Positions 16,300-26,003 of a stretch of DNA of 64,000 nt are shown here, piece after piece (positions within the stretch are counted from its first letter, which is position 1; each line of letters begins with the position of its first letter). The notes beneath the pieces were generated by a model. It had not been told where the DNA came from. It ran no database searches and saw only the letters and a program-made list of their open reading frames with translations. The DNA is taken from assembly GCA_910588855.1 (NCBI GenBank), contig CAJUSR010000018.1, positions 1 through 64,000 of the forward strand. The letters are read 5' to 3'. Made by a program: the position numbers and the translations under genes. This DNA comes from an uncultured Kineothrix sp. (GTDB lineage: Bacteria; Bacillota; Clostridia; Lachnospirales; Lachnospiraceae).

Positions 16300-17635
16300 T
16301 TAATGGTTTCCTGATTTTACGTCATTGACATACATAAATATACAGATTCCCGTTAAAATAGTTTCTACAACGGGCTGCGCCGCAATCACTCCATTTAATT
16401 TCCAAATGTAATTTAAAATAATTACTCCCGGAATGAATAATGCGGCATTTCTCAGCACTGTAATGGTAAGTGATTTTATTGCTTTCCCTAATGCCTGAAA
16501 ATAGCTTGTCATCATATTGATAATGCCAAGCATAGGAGCCGACAGGCAAAGGATTTTCAGGAAATATCCTGTTTGTTCAATCAAATCGGTATCCTGCAGG
16601 AAGATAGCGGCAAGAGGCTTCCCAAAAAACATAAAGGCAACGGTGAATGCCGTACCCATAAGAACCCCATATAACACCGTGCATTTCACCATATCAGACA
16701 TCCGCTTTTTCTCATTTCCTCCATTGCAATAACCTACTAACGGGGCAACACCCTGCGCTAACCCTACAGACAGCAAAATCGGAACCATATCCAGTTTATA
16801 TGCAATTCCATAGGCCGCCACTGCGTTAGACCCGTAAATACCAATATAGTTATTAAGGGCAATATTGGACACACTCATAAGCACCGTAATAAGCGCACCC
16901 GGAATGCCGATACTTACCACATTATGAACCATTGCTGTATTCGGTAAAAAATGTTTTGGTGACAATGACGTTAATTGATTCCCTTTATGCCATTCACAAA
17001 TCATACATACTATATAATATATTGCCGCACATACAAAGCCTAAAGATGTTGCCAGTGCCGCCCCCGCTGTTCCCCATCCTAAAATCACTATGAAAACATA
17101 ATCCAGTACCATATTTATTCATTTCCAAGTACCAATCCAATGGTACCGGCCTTAATCAAACCAGCAGAACGGAACAAATGGACAAATCCATTCGCCAGGA
17201 TAATAAAAGGCGTGCCTATAAAATCCATTTCAAATAATCGCAGGTATAAGCCATATTATCTGCATCTGCCCCGGACATATTTGCCAAAGGCTGCAAAAAT
17301 ATCAGTCCTAAAACAAGTGTAATAACGCCCGAAAATACCATCGCATATACGCAAAAATTCATTGTCCTGCCAGCCTCTTTTTTCTTTTCTTCCCCCAATA
17401 GCCTGGCAATTACGCTGCTGCCCCCCATTCCAAAAATACTGGCAATGGACATAATAATCAGCAATATTGGAGCGCACAATGTAACGGCTGCAATCATTGC
17501 CGGCTCTTTTGTCATAGAAACAAAAAATGTGTCGGCAATATTATAAATAAGCGTTGTAAGCTGTCCCAACATAGCCGGCAGCCCGACTCTCATAATTGCT
17601 TTGGAAATACTTTTTTCTTCATAAACGGATGTCAT
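16300..17635 (-). pseudogene. MATE transporter broken by two single-base deletions
   Basis: The N-terminal part (17216-17635, starting VYEEKSISKAIMRVGLPAM behind GGGAGGAATAAAGAG) ends at an in-frame TAG after CDYLKWIL. Restoring one base there continues the frame as IGTPFIILANGFVHLF up to a second stop near 17115. Restoring another base joins it to the C-terminal part (16300-17112, starting NMVLDYVFIVILGWG). The repaired protein would be about 445 residues, the normal MATE length. The alternatives are two assembly errors or a genuine recent pseudogene. The Crp/Fnr-type gene is divergently placed and may have controlled it. Confidence 0.8.
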
Positions 17636-17663
17636 CTCTTTATTCCTCCCTTAAACTTTTTCA

Positions 17664-17732
17664 TCATAATATCCCAGACATCAAAAAATCTGCCAGACAG
17701 CACCGCCAGACAAACCTTTTGCCTTTGACACC
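17664..17732. repeat. Short degenerate palindromic unit related to the 29.8-kb element
   Basis: AGACATCAAAAAATCTGCC on the left and ACCTTTTGCCTTTGACACCT on the right form imperfect inverted ends like GTCAAAAGG/CCTTTTGACA of the element at 29822-30054. The -35 of the downstream Crp/Fnr gene lies inside it. Confidence 0.4.
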
Positions 17733-17746
17733 TAAATGATTATAAT
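17718..17746 (+). promoter_or_regulatory. Predicted promoter of the Crp/Fnr-type regulator
   Basis: TTTGCC (17718-17723), a 17-base spacer and TATAAT (17741-17746) precede the gene by about 90 bases. Confidence 0.55.
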
Positions 17747-17838
17747 GTAAAATAAATGCTAAAAATAAGCCATATGTCCTGTTAGAAGGAAAATATGGGG
17801 AAAAATATTATGGAAGAAAAACATTCCAAGGAAGATAT

Positions 17839-18471
17839 ATGGAAAGAATATATGAAAAAAAGAAAATTAACACATGCATTGCCAACAGCAAATACTATGC
17901 TGTGCTTAACTCATTGGATGTGGATTTTTATTTGATAAAATATGAAAAAGGTGAATTGGTCAGTTCACCTTTTCAAAACGAAATTTTATTCCAAATTGTA
18001 GAACAAGGTTCTATAAACATCTATTTTATCCGCGATGATGGTACGCGTTATTCACTTTCAAACGGAACTTCCGACTACTTCTTGGGAGATATGGATATCT
18101 TTTACCCCAAAAGCCAAAATATTTATGCCGAAGCCGCCGAAAGCCTAACCTGTATTTCATTTTCGATTGAAAAGCATAGGGATATATTGCTCTCCAACAG
18201 CCAGTTTCTGGCGCTTATTTGTAACAGCCTTGCATTCAAAATAGGAACCCTGACTACTATTGAAGCCGCCCCCGCTTCCCTTACGGAACGGGTTTTGTCC
18301 TATATGAAGTATAAATGCAGCGATGGAACTTTAAAGGGAATAGGGCAAGCTGCTTTTCATCTTCATTGCAGTACAAGGCGGCTTCAGAGAATTTTGAACC
18401 AGAGCGAAACCGCCGGATTAGTCAAAAAAATAGGGAAGGGAACATACCAGCTGATAGAAAGCAAATATTGA
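17839..18471 (+). CDS. Crp/Fnr family transcriptional regulator
   Basis: A 210-residue protein with an N-terminal cupin-like effector domain (FQNEILFQIVEQGSINIYFI, then LGDMDIFYPKSQNIYAEA) and a C-terminal helix-turn-helix (GIGQAAFHLHCSTRRLQRIL followed by the wing KIGKGTYQL). No cysteine cluster of the Fnr type is evident, so the signal is probably a small molecule. AAGGAAG precedes the ATG. The divergent neighbour is the broken MATE gene. This Crp-MATE pairing suggests it was a local efflux regulator that may now lack a target. Confidence 0.82.
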   Translation: MERIYEKKKINTCIANSKYYAVLNSLDVDFYLIKYEKGELVSSPFQNEILFQIVEQGSINIYFIRDDGTRYSLSNGTSDYFLGDMDIFYPKSQNIYAEAAESLTCISFSIEKHRDILLSNSQFLALICNSLAFKIGTLTTIEAAPASLTERVLSYMKYKCSDGTLKGIGQAAFHLHCSTRRLQRILNQSETAGLVKKIGKGTYQLIESKY

Positions 18472-18615
18472 GTTTGAGGTAAGAAAGCCGCTGCTTGGAA
18501 ATACCCACGCCCTTACTCCCCCACTGCCTAACTTACCGCAACCAGCTTTTCGTTTTCAAGGCTCACACCCTCCCCATTTTTTACTATATCATAGCAAAAC
18601 ACCCTTTGATTGGAA

Positions 18616-18709
18616 CAATGTCATTTAGTTAACGGTACCGGACGCCGTGAGGAACATAAAATGCTCCGTCGCCAGGCAGTGCCGCTTGGCGACCTTTTGA
18701 CACCCGAAT
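18616..18709. repeat. Chimeric repeat: arm of the 35.5-kb MITE joined to an end of the 29.8-kb element
   Basis: Bases 18616-18664 are identical over 49 positions to the left arm of the MITE at 35462-35510 (CAATGTCATTTAGTTAACGG and onward). Bases 18674-18709 match the other family's end (GTGCCGCTTGG, then CCTTTTGACACCCGAAT). On the minus strand GTCGCC and GGCGAC form a hairpin after the GH20 gene. Confidence 0.8.
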
Positions 18710-18739
18710 TTTCATAAAATAAATCACAAGGCATCCATT

Positions 18740-20704
18740 CTATACCCCATCTATATTCCCCGCCGTAACTATCCGTTCCCACAAGTAAAAGCCATGCTGA
18801 AAATCGCCTTCTAACATCTCTTTTGTTTTATATGGAAGTATTTCCTCTTCCAGTTCGGGAATCCGGGGAATGCTGCCGGATAAGAAGAGTTGAACCCGAT
18901 GGGCTGCCGAAAGCGCCCGCTGCCCAACCCCGGCCAGGCGGATATCCAGGACTTCATAGCCGAAGGGTTTATATTCCTTCATCCATATCTCTTCCCGCCT
19001 CCTGTTCAATCCCTGCGCCAACGCTGCTATCTTTTTCAAATCATTTTCTGCAAGTTCTTTTAACCTTTCCCGGTTGCCATTCCTGTAAGCTTCCCGTATC
19101 CGTCCGCCTACCCCCGCTTTTATGGACAATAATTCAGCCAAAACATGATAATAGCCGAACAATCCCTTATCCTCTTCCTCCAATCCATCCTGACCGGATA
19201 AAATGGCATCCAATTCTTTTCCCAATAAGGAATATTGCCCTCCCATTTTCTCCCCATCATACATTTTTTCAAACAATCCCATCAAATTATCCTGATAAAG
19301 AAATGTTTTGGACGGATTTACGCTGTATTTGTTGTAATACATGGGATTATCACATGTATCCGGCGCGCAGCATACCTCATAGCCCGGATTATCAAACGCA
19401 TCCAGCAAGCGATATTGTTCCAGCCCCTTCCCGAAGCAAAAAGCAAATCTTTCTTCCAGCCTTTCCCTGTCCGGACGTTCCCCGAAACCATATTCTCCGT
19501 ATAGGAGCAGCAGGGGCAATACGGTCTGCAGCGGTGTTTCTGCCCCGTTATCCATCCACGCTGTAACGAAAACATCCTCCGTTCCCGTTTCCATGCAGGC
19601 ATCCAACGCATCATAAGAAATTTTCATCGCCCTGCTCACACATGGCGCAACACCGTTCCATGTCCATGCCCCACCGGCAAACAGCAAGGGATTCCCCAGC
19701 CTTTGATGCAGCCTTATATAGTTTTTATAAAATTCCTTCCCCTCATTATAATAATCCCAATAGCAAAGCCCTACCTCCTTAGAAAGGTTTTCCTCCCCTT
19801 CCGGCAGCGCGTCCTTGTCAATCCCATAATAATCCTCCGCACCAAAATTCAGCCGCAAATACATGTCTGACCAAATCATCGCCTCCAGCCCTCTTTTTTG
19901 GCATTCTTCCATGAGCCACTCCAAATGCTTTTTCATCAACTTTGCCCCTTTTTCCGGCCCATGTAAATCCATATATTTCCCCCTGCCAAGGTGGGCTGCC
20001 TCATCCATCCCCAGATGGACAATGCCGCCGGAAAAGCATTCGGATACCGTCTTAATTAAACCGGAAAGCAAAGCTTTCGTTTTTTCCTCTTCCAGCAAAA
20101 GAATATCATCTATATCCTTATAATCTGCAAAAGCAGGCAAATGCAAGGCAGTCCTGAGATGGGCAAGCGTCTGTATGCACGGAACTAACGTAATCCCGAA
20201 AAGCGACGCAAAACCGTCGCACTCCTGCATTTCCTCCTTACTATACCGTCCCCTCAAATATCCCCAGAACGGATAGCCCTGAATTTCCAGCGTATCTTCC
20301 ATATATAAGTAAAGGCGGTTCATTCCTAGAGAAGCCATCCGCACTACATACTGTTTTATCGTATCCACCGTCGGCACACCGTTTCTGGAACAATCCATCA
20401 TCATGCCGTTAGAATGGAAATTTACTTTTTCTTCTATTTCAAATTCTTCTTTACTGATGTTTTGTAAAAACAATGACAAACCTCTATAAAAATGGGCTTT
20501 CTCCTGGCAGAAAATAACACATTCCCTCCCCCTTTTTTTCACCTTCAGCTTTTTTTCTTTTACAAACTTCTCAGTCACCAGCCAATCGGGTTTATTTTCC
20601 TTTTCCGTCCATTCATAACCGTACTGTTTCAGGAAAATCCGCGCCCCTTCCCCTAAAATGTTTTCTTCTCCTCCTGCCAGACTTATTCTTTTCTTTTCCA
20701 TCAT
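18740..20704 (-). CDS. Cytoplasmic GH20 beta-N-acetylhexosaminidase
   Basis: A 654-residue glycoside hydrolase. The GH20 catalytic Asp-Glu pair is in HLGMDEAAHLG; upstream are GMMMDCSRNGVPTVDTIKQY and NRLYLYMEDT, the usual start of the GH20 barrel, and near the middle YWDYY and GGAWTWNG. There is no signal peptide, so it acts in the cytoplasm on imported oligosaccharides, releasing terminal GlcNAc or GalNAc. The start at 20704 follows AGGAAAGGAAAG; the longer frame to 20779 lacks such a site. It is the last gene of the SBP-permease-permease-kinase-regulator operon, so that transporter probably imports beta-hexosaminide glycans. Exact linkage is unknown. Confidence 0.85.
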   Translation of the reverse strand: MMEKKRISLAGGEENILGEGARIFLKQYGYEWTEKENKPDWLVTEKFVKEKKLKVKKRGRECVIFCQEKAHFYRGLSLFLQNISKEEFEIEEKVNFHSNGMMMDCSRNGVPTVDTIKQYVVRMASLGMNRLYLYMEDTLEIQGYPFWGYLRGRYSKEEMQECDGFASLFGITLVPCIQTLAHLRTALHLPAFADYKDIDDILLLEEEKTKALLSGLIKTVSECFSGGIVHLGMDEAAHLGRGKYMDLHGPEKGAKLMKKHLEWLMEECQKRGLEAMIWSDMYLRLNFGAEDYYGIDKDALPEGEENLSKEVGLCYWDYYNEGKEFYKNYIRLHQRLGNPLLFAGGAWTWNGVAPCVSRAMKISYDALDACMETGTEDVFVTAWMDNGAETPLQTVLPLLLLYGEYGFGERPDRERLEERFAFCFGKGLEQYRLLDAFDNPGYEVCCAPDTCDNPMYYNKYSVNPSKTFLYQDNLMGLFEKMYDGEKMGGQYSLLGKELDAILSGQDGLEEEDKGLFGYYHVLAELLSIKAGVGGRIREAYRNGNRERLKELAENDLKKIAALAQGLNRRREEIWMKEYKPFGYEVLDIRLAGVGQRALSAAHRVQLFLSGSIPRIPELEEEILPYKTKEMLEGDFQHGFYLWERIVTAGNIDGV

Positions 20705-20815
20705 ACTTTCCTTTCCTAACAGAACTCCAATGCCAAATGAGTGCCCTATGTCTTCCCTCAAAGTACCCAAACCAGTCAAAAGCCGGCTTTTGGCATAATG
20801 CCTGCCCTATTGCAA

Positions 20816-22318
20816 TCACTTATCCTTTATCCTATACTCCGAAGGATATACCCCTGTGCTTTTCTTAAATACTTTTGAAAAATAGCTTGGGTCGGCATAG
20901 CCAATCATCAACGCTATATCTTTCGTCATCATCCCCGGGCAATCCGCCAGCAATTCCTTTGCCTTCTCAATACGTATTTCCTGGATATAATGGTTAGGGG
21001 TAAGCCCTTTATAATCCTGAAACAGCTTGCTTAAGTAAGACGGCACCAGACCGAACTCCAATGCCAGCATTTTTGTGCTTAAAGCTTCTTTATAGTGGAT
21101 CTGTATATAAACATCCAGCTTCCCCATCAACGCCTTCGTGTCTTCTTCGCTTTCCGTAAACATTAACTCATGGCACCAAAGCAAAAATTCCTCAAATATT
21201 TCATCCAAATTATCCGCCCGCACCACAATACCGTTAATTTCATACCTCAAATCCCCCTCTGCCTTCCCCTGGAAAGCCGCTCCATAAGCCCGCAAAAACA
21301 TCATAATATTATTCAGGCAGCGTTCCAAAGAGCGTTGGGTTATTCCTTCCAGACGCATCTGTTCTTTGATATCCAGCATCAATTTTCGGAAATCTTTATA
21401 TTGCCTGTTTTTTATCATATATTGGAGCGCTTCTTCCGCCGTTTTTGACAAATGGAAAAGTTCCTCCCCTTCCCCATCCACAATCCCGCTTCGGCCATAA
21501 ATCCAATTGGCATATATCTGCCTTTGCAGCTTCCCTATATCTTTGCGCATATCCGTTCCGTCCGCCGCCGGCTCCCCTACGGCAGCCGCCACCGGGCAGC
21601 CAATGCCTCCCCATTCCCGCATCCTCCCAATAAGCCCCTCCACATCCGGCTCATCCGCCGCCTCCAACAGCAACAGCATTTCATTCGCATTTCTTCCATC
21701 GTAGGAATAAATCCTTTCAATACCATATTGGTCAAGCCAGGGAAATTCCTCCACCTTCCAGTCTTTCCATATTTCCGGCTCAAGCTCTTCCTCTTCCATG
21801 CTATAGACGCAGTAAGCCTTTGCAATGAGATACACCGGATAAATCCTGCAAAAAACTGCCGCCCCCTGCCCCTGCTTCTTTCCCTGTACAATTTTTCCAT
21901 GTACCATATCCCCCAGCATCCGGCCTTTCCGCTCCCGTTCTCTGGCATAAAACCCATCTTTTAGCTGCTCCAAAAGCTGTTCCAACTCTTTTTTATCCAC
22001 CGGCTTAACCAAATAATTTTTCACTCCAAACCGCAGTGCTTTCTGGGCATAAGTAAAGTCCTGATAACCGCTGATAACCACGCTGGCCGCAGACGGCATC
22101 TTCCCACTCACATACTCTAACAGCTCCAATCCATCCACCACGGGCATATTGATATCCGTAAATACCACATCTACCGGATATTCTTCCAGATAGTCCATAG
22201 CCTCTTTCCCCGTTTTCGCCATCTTGACCACCGTAAAATCACTGTTTATTTTTTCAATCAGCCTGCTAATCCCTCTTAATAAAGGAAGCTCGTCCTCCGC
22301 CACAAGAACCTTAATCAT
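20816..22318 (-). CDS. YesN-type response regulator with AraC DNA-binding domain
   Basis: A 500-residue regulator. The receiver domain has the acidic pocket (AEDE), phospho-acceptor D55 (FTDINMP) and K105 (LVKPV). A long middle region follows, and a C-terminal pair of AraC helix-turn-helices (LALEFGLVPSYLSKLFQDYKG and IALMIGYADPSYFSKVFKK). It should be phosphorylated by the adjacent YesM-type kinase and activate the sugar operon. The start is the ATG at 22318, overlapping the kinase stop by 8 bases; the extra 24 codons upstream lie inside the kinase gene. The 111-base gap to GH20 contains a GCCAAAAGCCGGCTTTTGGC palindrome. Confidence 0.93.
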   Translation of the reverse strand: MIKVLVAEDELPLLRGISRLIEKINSDFTVVKMAKTGKEAMDYLEEYPVDVVFTDINMPVVDGLELLEYVSGKMPSAASVVISGYQDFTYAQKALRFGVKNYLVKPVDKKELEQLLEQLKDGFYARERERKGRMLGDMVHGKIVQGKKQGQGAAVFCRIYPVYLIAKAYCVYSMEEEELEPEIWKDWKVEEFPWLDQYGIERIYSYDGRNANEMLLLLEAADEPDVEGLIGRMREWGGIGCPVAAAVGEPAADGTDMRKDIGKLQRQIYANWIYGRSGIVDGEGEELFHLSKTAEEALQYMIKNRQYKDFRKLMLDIKEQMRLEGITQRSLERCLNNIMMFLRAYGAAFQGKAEGDLRYEINGIVVRADNLDEIFEEFLLWCHELMFTESEEDTKALMGKLDVYIQIHYKEALSTKMLALEFGLVPSYLSKLFQDYKGLTPNHYIQEIRIEKAKELLADCPGMMTKDIALMIGYADPSYFSKVFKKSTGVYPSEYRIKDK

Positions 22319-24152
22319 CCAATACCCCTCCCAGTAAAACAACTGCGCCTTCCTCGTCATTGCCCAGCCGGAAAACAAATCCTTCTTCATAACATAACAT
22401 CATACGCATGTAAATATTGAGGATTCCAAGCCCCCCGACCTTACTCTCCTGCAGCTTATCACGCACTTTTTCCAGCGTCAGTTCTTCTTTTACCTTCTCA
22501 AATTCCTTCAAATATTCTTTCGTAAACCCGGTTCCGTTATCGTGGATTTCCACCATCCACTTCCCCTCCTTTTCATAAACGGCAATCCTAATTTTCCAGA
22601 CCGGCTCCACATTCTTCAAAGAATGTTTAAAACTGTTTTCGCAAATCGGCTGAAGGATATATTTGGGAATCCTTGTATCCCACAGTCTTTCATCGCTTTC
22701 CAGTTTATATTCAAACAGTTCTTCATAACGTACTTTCATCAGTTCCATATAATCCAGCACATAATCCAGTTCGTTCCGTATCCGGCTGTACCCGTTTTCC
22801 ATAGACGAACTGTAAGCCATCATCCGGCGCAGCCTGGTACACATATCAGGAATCTTGTCATTGCCGTACTCCTGGGCTTCAATGGAAATAATTGCCAATA
22901 TATTATGCAGAAAATGGGGATTCATCTGGGACTGGAACGCTAAAAGCTGGGCTTTCATTTCATTGGTCAACGATGCATATTCCCTCTCCATAGCCTGTTT
23001 CATCTGCCCAATCATGGCATTGAACGTCCATTGGAGCCGCACCAGCTCATCATTGTCTCCTGCCCCTTTCACCTCCAACTGAGGATGGGCCAGCGTCACC
23101 CGGCACACTGAGCGGTTTAACTCCTCCAACGGTTTGGAAAACCTCCGGACAAGCAAGATTTCCGTTACCACTGCCGTCACGAGAATGAAAAAAACAGTCA
23201 AAAGTATCACCTGATTATATTGGCTGAAAAAGGAAAACTCCGTTCCCTTCCCTTTGGTAAAAATAATCCGGTAAGGGGCATTTTCCAGCTTTCTCACATA
23301 CAGCAGCCCATCCTTCCCATCCTTTACCCCATCCATCTGCATAAGATTTTCCCATCTCGCGCTGCCCTCCGCCCCAAAAACCATCCGGTAAAACTCTTTT
23401 TCCCCCTCTTTTGTACTGGCCGAAGATCCAAAATAGATTATCTTCCCTTCTTCATCCATCATCGCCCCATACGTATCTTCCCCTGCATCTTCTACAATGC
23501 CATCGAGCCACTGGACAAACTCCTGCACTTCCACATAGCCGCACGCCTGGTCATTCGTGGTGTAATTCTTTATCTGACGGATCACCGAAAAATACGGCTT
23601 CCTGGACAGCCCGGTATCATTCAGGATATCCTCCGACGGCTCTATATAAAAAACAAAATTTCCCGGTTTGTCAAAAAACTGCTCCACTTCCGAAAACTTT
23701 CCGCTGGCAAACCATTGTTCAATCCCGGATTCCGTAGTAGGGGCGGTGGCTGTATACACAAAATCATGGTATCCGTTATACAGGCATATCCTTTCAAAGC
23801 CATCCCTTTTAAAATTATAGGAATTTAACAGCCTTACCACTTCCGCATTGATTAACGGCTCCCTGATAAAATAATTGAAGCCGGGGTTCTGCCCCGTATT
23901 GAAAAAGAGCCGCACAATATCAGGATTGGCGGCAATCTGCAGCGCCGTCTTATCCATCATGTAAAAATGGTTGTCTATCTGGCTGGCTGCGCTGTCCGAC
24001 ACAATCCTAAAATCTTCGCGGCTCCTTTCCATCATCGTATTTTGTATCCGGTCATAAAATATGCCCCCAATGGCAACCGCAACAATTAAAAGGACAATAT
24101 TCGGCACCAAAATCATTTTTGTCTGAAAACGGAACTTCCGGAACATAAACAA
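22311..24152 (-). CDS. YesM-type sensor histidine kinase
   Basis: A 613-residue membrane kinase. One transmembrane segment lies at about 14-33, an extracellular Cache-like sensor region follows to about 290, then a second membrane segment, a HAMP linker, the His_kinase motif with the phosphorylated histidine (QMNPHFLHN) and an ATPase domain (QPICENSFKHSL; DNGTGF; GGLGILNIYMRM). It should sense an extracellular sugar, or the loaded binding protein, and phosphorylate the overlapping YesN regulator. An ATG two codons inside is an alternative start. The gene is 10 bases after the permease gene and co-transcribed. Confidence 0.93.
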   Translation of the reverse strand: MFMFRKFRFQTKMILVPNIVLLIVAVAIGGIFYDRIQNTMMERSREDFRIVSDSAASQIDNHFYMMDKTALQIAANPDIVRLFFNTGQNPGFNYFIREPLINAEVVRLLNSYNFKRDGFERICLYNGYHDFVYTATAPTTESGIEQWFASGKFSEVEQFFDKPGNFVFYIEPSEDILNDTGLSRKPYFSVIRQIKNYTTNDQACGYVEVQEFVQWLDGIVEDAGEDTYGAMMDEEGKIIYFGSSASTKEGEKEFYRMVFGAEGSARWENLMQMDGVKDGKDGLLYVRKLENAPYRIIFTKGKGTEFSFFSQYNQVILLTVFFILVTAVVTEILLVRRFSKPLEELNRSVCRVTLAHPQLEVKGAGDNDELVRLQWTFNAMIGQMKQAMEREYASLTNEMKAQLLAFQSQMNPHFLHNILAIISIEAQEYGNDKIPDMCTRLRRMMAYSSSMENGYSRIRNELDYVLDYMELMKVRYEELFEYKLESDERLWDTRIPKYILQPICENSFKHSLKNVEPVWKIRIAVYEKEGKWMVEIHDNGTGFTKEYLKEFEKVKEELTLEKVRDKLQESKVGGLGILNIYMRMMLCYEEGFVFRLGNDEEGAVVLLGGVLDD

Positions 24153-24162
24153 AACCCTTTCC

Positions 24163-24984
24163 TCATCCTTTTACCGCACCGGCTGTCATCCCCTCCACAA
24201 TATATTTCTGCAGGCACAAATACAAAACCACAATCGGCAGCACGGTAAATACAATTGCTGCAAAAACATACTGCCAGTCTCTTGCATACAGCCCGTAAAA
24301 ATTATATACCATCATCGGAATCGTCGTCCGGCTGGAGCTGCTCATCAAATACAGCGGCACCTGAAAGTTGTTCCATACACTGATAGCCGCAATAATCAAA
24401 TTCGTAATCACAGCCGGTTTCATAATGGGAATCAGCACTTTAAAAAACATCTGCAGCGTACTGCATCCGTCAATAATGGCAGCTTCATCAATTTCCCTTG
24501 GGATACCGGTTACAAAGCTGGCAAATGTCATCACCGCAAAAGGTAAATTAATGGCGGTAAAAACCATAATAACCCCCAAATAGGATTCCAGCATATGCAA
24601 TTTCAGCAATAGAAAATAAGTAGTCACCAGCTGCATGGTGGCAGTCAACCCAAAGATAAAATAGTAATACACCGCATTCACCTTTTTATCATTCCTTCTG
24701 GAAATGACAATCCCCGCCATGCTCCCTAATACAATCACAAGCGCCACCGCAGCCACCGTAATAATCAGGCTGTTTTTATATCCCCGCAGTATATTTCCAG
24801 TCTCTATGACATGCCTGTAATTGTCAAGCATAAATTTTTCCGGCAGGCTAAGATCCATGCGCAACGCTTCCCCCTGGGTTTTAAAAGAGCCAAGGAGCAT
24901 CATCAGGATAGGGATAAAAAATACAGGCATCACTGCCAGGCAAAGGACAAAGGCAACCCTGCCGCTTCTCTTTTTTGCTTTCAT
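24163..24984 (-). CDS. Carbohydrate ABC transporter permease, MalG type
   Basis: A 273-residue permease with six predicted membrane segments and the cytoplasmic EAA loop (REIDEAAIIDGCSTLQMFFKVLIPIMKP) that docks the ATPase. It pairs with the upstream MalF-type permease, whose stop overlaps its ATG by one base (TAATG), behind AAGGAGG. No ATPase gene is in the operon, so a shared MsmK-type ATPase elsewhere must energise it, as is usual for CUT1 transporters in this group. Its job is import of oligosaccharides delivered by the lipoprotein at 26.0-27.4 kb. Confidence 0.94.
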   Translation of the reverse strand: MKAKKRSGRVAFVLCLAVMPVFFIPILMMLLGSFKTQGEALRMDLSLPEKFMLDNYRHVIETGNILRGYKNSLIITVAAVALVIVLGSMAGIVISRRNDKKVNAVYYYFIFGLTATMQLVTTYFLLLKLHMLESYLGVIMVFTAINLPFAVMTFASFVTGIPREIDEAAIIDGCSTLQMFFKVLIPIMKPAVITNLIIAAISVWNNFQVPLYLMSSSSRTTIPMMVYNFYGLYARDWQYVFAAIVFTVLPIVVLYLCLQKYIVEGMTAGAVKG

Positions 24985-25865
24985 TATGCTTCCACCTCCT
25001 TAGACCTTAAGAAACGGTTCATCGCAAAAGTAATCGCCACTACCCCTACGGAAAGTATCATGGAACTCGCGCTGGATTTCCCCAAAAGCCCCAGGCCGAA
25101 CGCCCGATAGGCATACGTACTAAGCACTTGCGTATCAAACCCGGGTCCGCCGCCTGTCAAAGCATACACGAGGTCAAACACCTTCAGCCCGCCTGTGATA
25201 TTCAACGTAGTCACTACGGTAAAGGAAGGCGCCAGCATAGGCAGCGTAATCTTTACAAACCGTTCCCATGCGCTTGCACCATCCATCTGCGCGCTCTCGT
25301 AAAGCTCCGCCGGTATAGACTGCAGCCCGGAAATAAAAAGGAACATATTAAACCCTGCCCACATCCAGACTTCGATAAAAATAATCCAGAACATGGCAGT
25401 TCCGTATTTGCCCAACCAATCGCATGCCATTGCTTCCATCCCAACTGCCCTGAGCGCATTGTTTAAAAGCCCGTCCATTTTCAATATCCCGGTAAACAAA
25501 AGCCCGATAATCATACAGCTTAACACACATGGCAGATAAAAAAGTGTACGGAAAAACCCGTTTCCCTTGAATTTCTGCACTACCAGCAGCGCCAAAGCCA
25601 GCCCCACCGCCAGTTTGAGTACCGTGGTCATCACGGCAAAGATTGCCGTATTCCCTGCCGAACGGAGGAACACATCGTCACCGAACAAATTGATAAAATT
25701 GCGCAGACCGGCAAATTTCGGCTCATTCATCCTGTCCATGTTCCAATCGGTAAAGGAAAAAAAGAAAGCGGCGGCAATCGGTACAATATAAAACAACGTA
25801 TATATCCCAAGCGCCGGAATGCACATCCAGCCCGGATATATTTTTTCTTTCACTTTATTTTTCAT
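24984..25865 (-). CDS. Carbohydrate ABC transporter permease, MalF type
   Basis: A 293-residue permease with six membrane segments; the EAA loop reads PAELYESAQMDGASAWERFVKITLPML. The ATG at 25865 behind GGGGGA is preferred over a TTG two codons earlier. It overlaps the MalG-type gene by one base and lies 138 bases after the binding-protein gene. The gap contains a small hairpin that may reduce permease expression relative to the binding protein. Confidence 0.94.
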   Translation of the reverse strand: MKNKVKEKIYPGWMCIPALGIYTLFYIVPIAAAFFFSFTDWNMDRMNEPKFAGLRNFINLFGDDVFLRSAGNTAIFAVMTTVLKLAVGLALALLVVQKFKGNGFFRTLFYLPCVLSCMIIGLLFTGILKMDGLLNNALRAVGMEAMACDWLGKYGTAMFWIIFIEVWMWAGFNMFLFISGLQSIPAELYESAQMDGASAWERFVKITLPMLAPSFTVVTTLNITGGLKVFDLVYALTGGGPGFDTQVLSTYAYRAFGLGLLGKSSASSMILSVGVVAITFAMNRFLRSKEVEA

Positions 25866-25911
25866 TAGCAATCCCCCAACAATATCTATTTTTCAAGCCT
25901 TTTTACAAAAC

Positions 25912-25936
25912 AACGGATGTCCCCTTTTGGTACATC
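25912..25936 (-). terminator. Weak intercistronic hairpin after the binding-protein gene
   Basis: On the minus strand CGGATGT and ACATCCG form a 7-bp stem around ACCAAAAGGGG, followed by TTGTTTTG. Its place between binding protein and permeases suggests partial termination or mRNA-end protection. Confidence 0.4.
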
Positions 25937-26003
25937 CGCTGCAGAAAGTGCCAGATTATGGCAGAATCCATTTGCTATTTGAAATCCGGGCACCCAACTT
26001 TAT

